From positions 1 through 11,195 of the forward strand of contig CBDVBD010000111.1 of the NCBI GenBank assembly GCA_965372135.1: a stretch of DNA of 11,195 bases, read 5' to 3'. This document shows, one piece after another, positions 7,248-11,195 of this stretch. The notes under the pieces were generated by a model. It was not told the origin of the DNA. It saw only the letters and a list, made by a program, of their open reading frames with translations, and ran no database searches. This DNA comes from CBDVBD01 sp965372135 (GTDB lineage: Bacteria > Electryoneota > RPQS01 > CBDVBD01). Every line of letters starts with the position of its first letter. The first letter of the stretch is position 1. Position numbers and translations under genes: made by a program.

Positions 7248-9404
7248 ATGAAACGGTATGGAGTAATATTAAGTGTAGTGGTGGTTTTGTTAGTACTGTC
7301 CGGTCTGATTCCATCTTTCGCTCAGGACAGCCTGAATGTCACCATGGTAGGACGCATTTACAACTATTGGGATTACGCCTATGGTGTGGCGGTGTCCGGC
7401 AACTACGCTTATGTGGCGGGTGGGGCTGCTGGTCTTCGAGTGGTGAACGTGGCTGATCCCGCCAATCCTGAAGAAGTGGGTTATTGTAATACCCAACATG
7501 GTGCCAATAGCGTAGCATTATCTGGCAGCTACGCTTATATAGTGAATCGTTATGGTCTTCGAGTGGTGAACGTGGTCAATCCTACCAATCCAGTTGAGGT
7601 GGGGCAATTCAATACCCCAGGTTGTGCCTATGATGTGGCGGTATCCGGAAACTACGCCTTCGTGGTTTGGTATATTAATGATGAATATGGGGGCGGTCTC
7701 TGCGTAGTCAGCGTTTCTGATCCCGCTAATCCCACAGAGGTGGGATCCTGTGCTAGCTTTGGCCGTGGCGTGGTGGTATCTGGCAACTACGCTTATGTAG
7801 CAGACATTTATGCCGGTCTACGGGTAGTGAACGTGATTGATCCAACCAATCCGAGGGAAGTGGGATATTGTGATATGCCTGATTTTTCCTATGGGGTAGC
7901 AGTATCGGGCAGCTACGCCTATGTGGCGGATAATAATGCTGGTCTTCGGGTGGTGGATGTGATTGATCCCGATAGTCCCGTTGAGGTAGGTTATTGTGAC
8001 ACCCCAGGTAGAGCCTGGAGTGTGGTGGTAGCAGGTAATTATGCCTATGTGGCGGATGCGGATTCGGGTCTTCGTGTAGTAGATGTAAGCGATCCTACCA
8101 ATCCGGTTGAAGTGGGGTATCATGATACCCCGGGTAGAGCCTATGGCGTGGCAGTATCAGGCAATTACGCTTATGTAGCTGACGCGGATTCAGGTCTTCG
8201 AGTGGTGAATGTGGCGACGCCCCCTAATCCGGTGGAAGTTGGGTATTATGATACACAAGGTAACACCTATGGAGTGTCATTGTCAGGCAGTTTTGCCTAT
8301 GTGGCGGATTACGATGCTGGGCTTCGGGTGGTGAATGTGGTAGCTCCTACCAATCCGGTCGAAGTGGGGTACTATGACAGCCCAGGGCAAGCAAAGGACG
8401 TGGCGGTGTTGGGCGATCACGCCTATTTGGCAGATGGGCGGAGTGGTCTTCGGGTGGTCAATGTGTTCAATCCTACCAATCCAGTGGAAGTGGGGTATTG
8501 TGATGCGTTGAATGGAGCTAATGGCGTGGCGGTGTCGGGTGACTATGCTTATGTCGCGGATGGGGATGGTCTTTACCTGATTGATATTACTGTTCCTACT
8601 AATCCGATAGAGGTGGGTTTTTTTGAGATCTCTTACCTTTGGACAGCTCATAACGTGGCAGTATCAGGTGACTATGCTTACTTGGTGGCTGGTGATCTTG
8701 GTCTTCGGGTGCTGAATGTGGCTAATCCGTCTAATCCGGTTGAAGTTGGACATTATAATGTCCCTGGATGTGCCTGGGGCGTGGCAGTGGCGAGCAATTA
8801 CGTCTATGTGGCGTTTGGAAATTGGGGTCTTCGTGTGGTTAATGTGGAGAATCCTGCCAATCCAGTAGAGGTGGGGTATTATGATACCCCGGGTTGGGCT
8901 TATGGCGTGGCGGTAGCGGGCAATTACGCCTATGTCGTGGATGGGTGGGGTGGTCTTTGGGTATTGAATGTGGCAAATCCCGAAAGTCCTATAGTGGTTG
9001 GCTACTATGATACCCCTGTCTCTGCCTGTGGCGTAGCAGTTTCCGGTAGCTACGCTTACGTAGTTGACTATTGTCATTTCGAGATTTTCGATTGTTCACA
9101 AGCAACCTCAGCTCCAATTCACAATCCGGTGAAAATTCCTGTCAGCTATTCCTTACTGCCTGCATATCCCAATCCCTTCAATGCCGCGACTACCATTTCA
9201 TATCAGGTGGCGGCAGGTGGACGGGTGCAACTGGTGATCTATGACCTCTTAGGGCGGCAGGTTGGCACGCTGGTCAATCGTATGATTACACCAGGAATTT
9301 ATTCTACGACATGGGATGCCGGGGATTTGGCGACGGGGATATATTTTGCCCGGATGCAAGCAGGTGATTTCAATCAGGTGCAGAAGATGGTGTTGTTGAA
9401 GTAG
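7248..9404 (+). CDS. Secreted LVIVD-repeat beta-propeller protein, third paralog, within the sugar operon
   Basis: This 718-residue protein has a signal peptide (residues 1-25, cleavage before QDS), thirteen LVIVD units and a final half unit (residues 38-618), then a C-terminal domain (636-718) with YPNPFN, IYDLLGR, TWD and GIYF motifs ending MVLLK. The tail resembles T9SS type A sorting domains, so export and surface attachment are likely; a binding role for the propeller is only a guess. Unit lengths vary more than in the paralog at 430-2601: units 2, 4 and 10 are 41, 40 and 41 residues, unit 3 is 47 and unit 11 is 44. Residues 634-677 are identical to the paralog's tail. It sits between rmlA and rmlD with gaps of 89 and 84 bp. 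No terminator is visible upstream, so it is probably read with the operon. Confidence 0.88.
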   Translation: MKRYGVILSVVVVLLVLSGLIPSFAQDSLNVTMVGRIYNYWDYAYGVAVSGNYAYVAGGAAGLRVVNVADPANPEEVGYCNTQHGANSVALSGSYAYIVNRYGLRVVNVVNPTNPVEVGQFNTPGCAYDVAVSGNYAFVVWYINDEYGGGLCVVSVSDPANPTEVGSCASFGRGVVVSGNYAYVADIYAGLRVVNVIDPTNPREVGYCDMPDFSYGVAVSGSYAYVADNNAGLRVVDVIDPDSPVEVGYCDTPGRAWSVVVAGNYAYVADADSGLRVVDVSDPTNPVEVGYHDTPGRAYGVAVSGNYAYVADADSGLRVVNVATPPNPVEVGYYDTQGNTYGVSLSGSFAYVADYDAGLRVVNVVAPTNPVEVGYYDSPGQAKDVAVLGDHAYLADGRSGLRVVNVFNPTNPVEVGYCDALNGANGVAVSGDYAYVADGDGLYLIDITVPTNPIEVGFFEISYLWTAHNVAVSGDYAYLVAGDLGLRVLNVANPSNPVEVGHYNVPGCAWGVAVASNYVYVAFGNWGLRVVNVENPANPVEVGYYDTPGWAYGVAVAGNYAYVVDGWGGLWVLNVANPESPIVVGYYDTPVSACGVAVSGSYAYVVDYCHFEIFDCSQATSAPIHNPVKIPVSYSLLPAYPNPFNAATTISYQVAAGGRVQLVIYDLLGRQVGTLVNRMITPGIYSTTWDAGDLATGIYFARMQAGDFNQVQKMVLLK
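7359..9101 (+). repeat. Array of 13 LVIVD units plus a terminal half unit
   Basis: The basic period is 42 codons. Units 6 and 7 (residues 250-333) are close copies, both containing AYVADADSGLRVV, which suggests recent duplication. The last unit ends FEIFDCSQ, exactly as in the paralog at 430-2601. Confidence 0.9.
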
Positions 9405-9428
9405 GGATTTATCGCCGGAGGTTGATAA

Positions 9429-9452
9429 CTGCAGGGTGGGGACACCCTGCAG
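9429..9452 (+). terminator. Perfect hairpin after the third LVIVD gene
   Basis: The arms CTGCAGGGTG and CACCCTGCAG pair perfectly over 10 bp around a GGGA loop. It lies 25 bp after the stop codon of the LVIVD gene and 37 bp before rmlD. No T-run follows, so it is a weak intrinsic terminator at best. It could trim transcription inside the operon, protect the upstream mRNA from 3' decay, or be a palindromic repeat related to the hairpin at 2656-2682. Confidence 0.45.
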
Positions 9453-9488
9453 CACGAGAATAAGCGCGGGAATGACAAGAGAAAAAAT

Positions 9489-10328
9489 ATGAAGATTTTG
9501 GTGACGGGACATATTGGGATGCTGGGGTCGGAACTGATGTCATCCCTAGAGAGTAAACATGAGGTGATGGGGGTGGACCTTACCGAAATGGACGTCACCA
9601 ATCTTGAAGCCACACGGAAGACACTGCGTGAGTTTAATCCTGAGGTGGTGTATCATACCGCATCATACAATGCGGTGGATCAGGCAGAATCCAATTGGGA
9701 AACAGCATTTCAGGTGAATACCGTGGGTTCCATGAATGTGGCGCTTGCCACCCGCGAGGTGGGCGGAGTGATGGTATTTTTTTCTACGGATTACGTGTTC
9801 GACGGTGCCAAGGATACTCCCTACGAAGAGGGGGACGTTCCCAATCCGCTGGGGATTTATGCGCGATCGAAGACGGCGGCGGAGTGGATGGTGCGAACCT
9901 TGATCCCCGAACATTTCATTGCGCGGGTCTCCTGGTTGATCGGGCATAACGGCTCCAATTTTGTGGAAACGATCTTCAAGGTTGCAGGGGAAGGAAAGCC
10001 ATTATCAGTGGTCAATGACCAAACCGGTTCCCCCACGTTTTGTGCGGATTTGATTTCCGAACTTAAGCGTTTAGTGCCAACCCAGGCTTTTGGGATTTAT
10101 CATCTGACCAATAATGGTGAGTGCACTTGGTACGATTTAGCGAAGGCGGTGGTGGAAGAATCGGGATTCGATGTTCCAATAACTTCGGCAACTACGGAGG
10201 AATCCGGTCGTCCAGCGCCCAGACCTAAATATTCATACTTGCGAAACGCAAAGATGGAGTCAACCATCGGAGATAATATGCCCCAGTGGCGGGATGGGCT
10301 AAAACGATATTTATCATCAAGATCATAG
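9489..10328 (+). CDS. rmlD: dTDP-4-dehydrorhamnose reductase
   Basis: The enzyme carries out the last step of dTDP-L-rhamnose synthesis, the NAD(P)H-dependent reduction of dTDP-4-dehydrorhamnose. The 279-residue protein has the nucleotide loop TGHIGMLG (6-13; the second loop position is His rather than the usual Ala), NAVDQAE (61-67), FFSTDYVFDG (97-106), and the catalytic set T100, Y124 and K128 with the same spacing as Salmonella RmlD. The late RPAPRPKYSYL segment matches the RmlD family (RP-x-x-S/Y-x-L). The ribosome site AAGAGA is modest. The gene follows the LVIVD gene by 84 bp and ends 12 bp before the RmlC-like gene, so those two are almost certainly translated from one transcript. Confidence 0.92.
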   Translation: MKILVTGHIGMLGSELMSSLESKHEVMGVDLTEMDVTNLEATRKTLREFNPEVVYHTASYNAVDQAESNWETAFQVNTVGSMNVALATREVGGVMVFFSTDYVFDGAKDTPYEEGDVPNPLGIYARSKTAAEWMVRTLIPEHFIARVSWLIGHNGSNFVETIFKVAGEGKPLSVVNDQTGSPTFCADLISELKRLVPTQAFGIYHLTNNGECTWYDLAKAVVEESGFDVPITSATTEESGRPAPRPKYSYLRNAKMESTIGDNMPQWRDGLKRYLSSRS

Positions 10329-10340
10329 AAAGAGGCACTA

Positions 10341-10811
10341 ATGGCACCAACCAAACGTATTGAAGGTGTTATTGTCAAAGAATTGCGGGTGAATCCCGAC
10401 GAACGTGGCAGGTTAATGGAAATCATGCGCAATGACGATCCGTTTTTTCAGGAATTCGGACAGGTGTATATGACTACCAACTATCCCGACGTGGTGAAAG
10501 CCTGGCATGCTCATAAGCATCAAACCGATCATGTGGTGTGCGTCCAGGGCATGATTAAGATGGTGTTGTACGACGGCAGGGAAGATTCCCCCACCTACCA
10601 GACGATAAACGAATTCTTTGTGGGGATTCATAATCCTAAGTTGATCGTGATTCCACCGGGCGTCTATCATGGTTGGAAGTGCATTTCCGATGAAGAATCG
10701 GTGGTGGTGAATATTCCCAATCGGGTGTTTAACCATGACGATCCCGACGAGATTCGGGAACCTTACAACTCCGAATATATCCCCTACGATTGGGATATCA
10801 AAATGGGTTGA
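10341..10811 (+). CDS. RmlC-like cupin, dTDP-4-dehydrorhamnose 3,5-epimerase family
   Basis: This 156-residue cupin probably belongs to the sugar 3,5-epimerase family and by position would act before RmlD. Visible motifs are ERGRLMEI (21-28), KAWHAHKHQTD (53-63) with H56 and H58, VQGMIKMVLYD (68-78), and IPPGVYHGWK (104-113) with Y109/H110. It is shorter than classical RmlC (about 180 residues). Its C-terminal EPYNSEYIPYDW appears to have Asn-Ser where classical members have the Asp-Asp-Pro region that supplies the catalytic Asp partner of the active-site His. It may therefore be a divergent epimerase or a related cupin with another sugar substrate. AGAGG precedes the ATG. It is tightly linked to rmlD (12 bp gap). 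Confidence 0.75.
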   Translation: MAPTKRIEGVIVKELRVNPDERGRLMEIMRNDDPFFQEFGQVYMTTNYPDVVKAWHAHKHQTDHVVCVQGMIKMVLYDGREDSPTYQTINEFFVGIHNPKLIVIPPGVYHGWKCISDEESVVVNIPNRVFNHDDPDEIREPYNSEYIPYDWDIKMG

Positions 10812-10886
10812 ATCAAACCGTAAATTGACCTGAACGTATACTATTCTTTAGATAGACAGCATCTTTACATACAGGGAGACAGATCC

Positions 10887-11195
10887 ATGAAGCGAATTCT
10901 CGTCACCGGAGGTGCCGGATTTATCGGCTCGAATTTCGTCCGATACCTTTTGAAAACCTATCCCGACGTTCATGTCATCAATCTGGATGCGTTGACTTAT
11001 GCCGGCAATCGGGGGAATTTGGCGGATTTGGAGGATGAATCCCGTCACCTGTTCTACCATGGTGACATCCGGGATCGGGATGTGGTGGATAATCTGATGT
11101 CCAACGTGGATGCGGTGGTGAATTTCGCTGCGGAAACCCACGTGGATCGGTCTATCCACGGAGCCGGTGACTTTCTGCAGACGGATGTACTGGGG
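10887..11195 (+). CDS. rmlB: dTDP-glucose 4,6-dehydratase, N-terminal part, cut by window end
   Basis: The first 103 codons are present and the frame is open to the last base. The enzyme turns dTDP-glucose into dTDP-4-keto-6-deoxyglucose, the second step to dTDP-rhamnose. Visible are VTGGAGFIGSNFVR (the NAD loop), NLDALTYAGNRGNL, HGDIRD and NFAAETHVDRSI, all hallmark RmlB segments; AETHVDRSI in particular separates it from other epimerases and dehydratases. GGGAG lies upstream of the ATG. The gap from the RmlC-like gene is 75 bp. The catalytic D-E-Y-K region lies beyond the window. Confidence 0.93.
   Translation, partial: MKRILVTGGAGFIGSNFVRYLLKTYPDVHVINLDALTYAGNRGNLADLEDESRHLFYHGDIRDRDVVDNLMSNVDAVVNFAAETHVDRSIHGAGDFLQTDVLG

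Noticed and set aside
7290..9077. Minus-strand open frames opposite the third LVIVD gene
   Set aside because: This is the same repeat-driven effect: Ile/His-rich periodic peptides with no family resemblance.
7193..9459. Short direct repeat CACGAGA on both sides of the third LVIVD gene (7193-7199 and 9453-9459)
   Set aside because: Seven bases with loosely similar purine-rich flanks is too weak to claim a target-site duplication or insertion scar, and no transposase or inverted repeats accompany it.
10825..10853. Possible internal promoter before rmlB (TTGACC, 17 bp, TTAGAT)
   Set aside because: The -10 element matches only three of six positions and the gene is well placed for operon transcription.

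Overview
The window looks like a chromosomal segment from a bacterium of the FCB group (the wider Bacteroidetes/Ignavibacteria/Marinimicrobia/KSB1-type assemblage). The evidence is a PorX-type response regulator with a PglZ domain, which belongs to the type IX secretion system (T9SS), and secreted repeat proteins ending in a 'YPNPFN...IYDLLGR...GVYF...K' C-terminal domain of the T9SS sorting / FlgD-Ig-like kind. The genus cannot be determined from the sequence. All recognisable genes are intact except the first one and the two cut by the window edges.

Layout. Bases 1-5168 are on the minus strand. At the left edge is the 5' part of an LVIVD-repeat gene with a one-base frameshift, running off the window. 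Next is a complete 723-residue LVIVD-repeat beta-propeller protein. A terminator-like hairpin separates this from porX, and a DUF2520 Rossmann-fold gene lies 21 bp upstream of porX in the same orientation. A 265-bp divergent intergenic region (5169-5433) carries candidate promoters for both directions and a strong RNA-type hairpin in the leader of the plus-strand genes. Bases 5434-11195 are on the plus strand and form a nucleotide-sugar cluster: UDP-glucuronate decarboxylase (UDP-xylose synthase), a short RmlA-like nucleotidyltransferase, a third LVIVD-repeat protein (718 aa) set inside the cluster, then RmlD, an RmlC-like cupin and the start of RmlB, cut by the window end.

How it may work together. 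The Rml enzymes make dTDP-L-rhamnose and the decarboxylase makes UDP-xylose, both donors for surface polysaccharide or glycoconjugate. The LVIVD proteins carry a signal peptide and a probable T9SS sorting tail, so they are probably exported to the surface, where in known T9SS systems cargo is attached to a lipopolysaccharide. PorX is a regulator of that secretion route. The arrangement of cargo paralogs, T9SS regulator and glycan precursors is suggestive of a surface-display module, but this is inference from gene neighbourhood.

The most unusual points are the three LVIVD paralogs with shared ends and diverged middles, two of them inverted around 2602-7247; the identical count of 13 full units plus a final half unit in both complete proteins, which fits a closed 14-blade layout; palindromic DNA at the blade junctions; and the structured leader ahead of the sugar operon.
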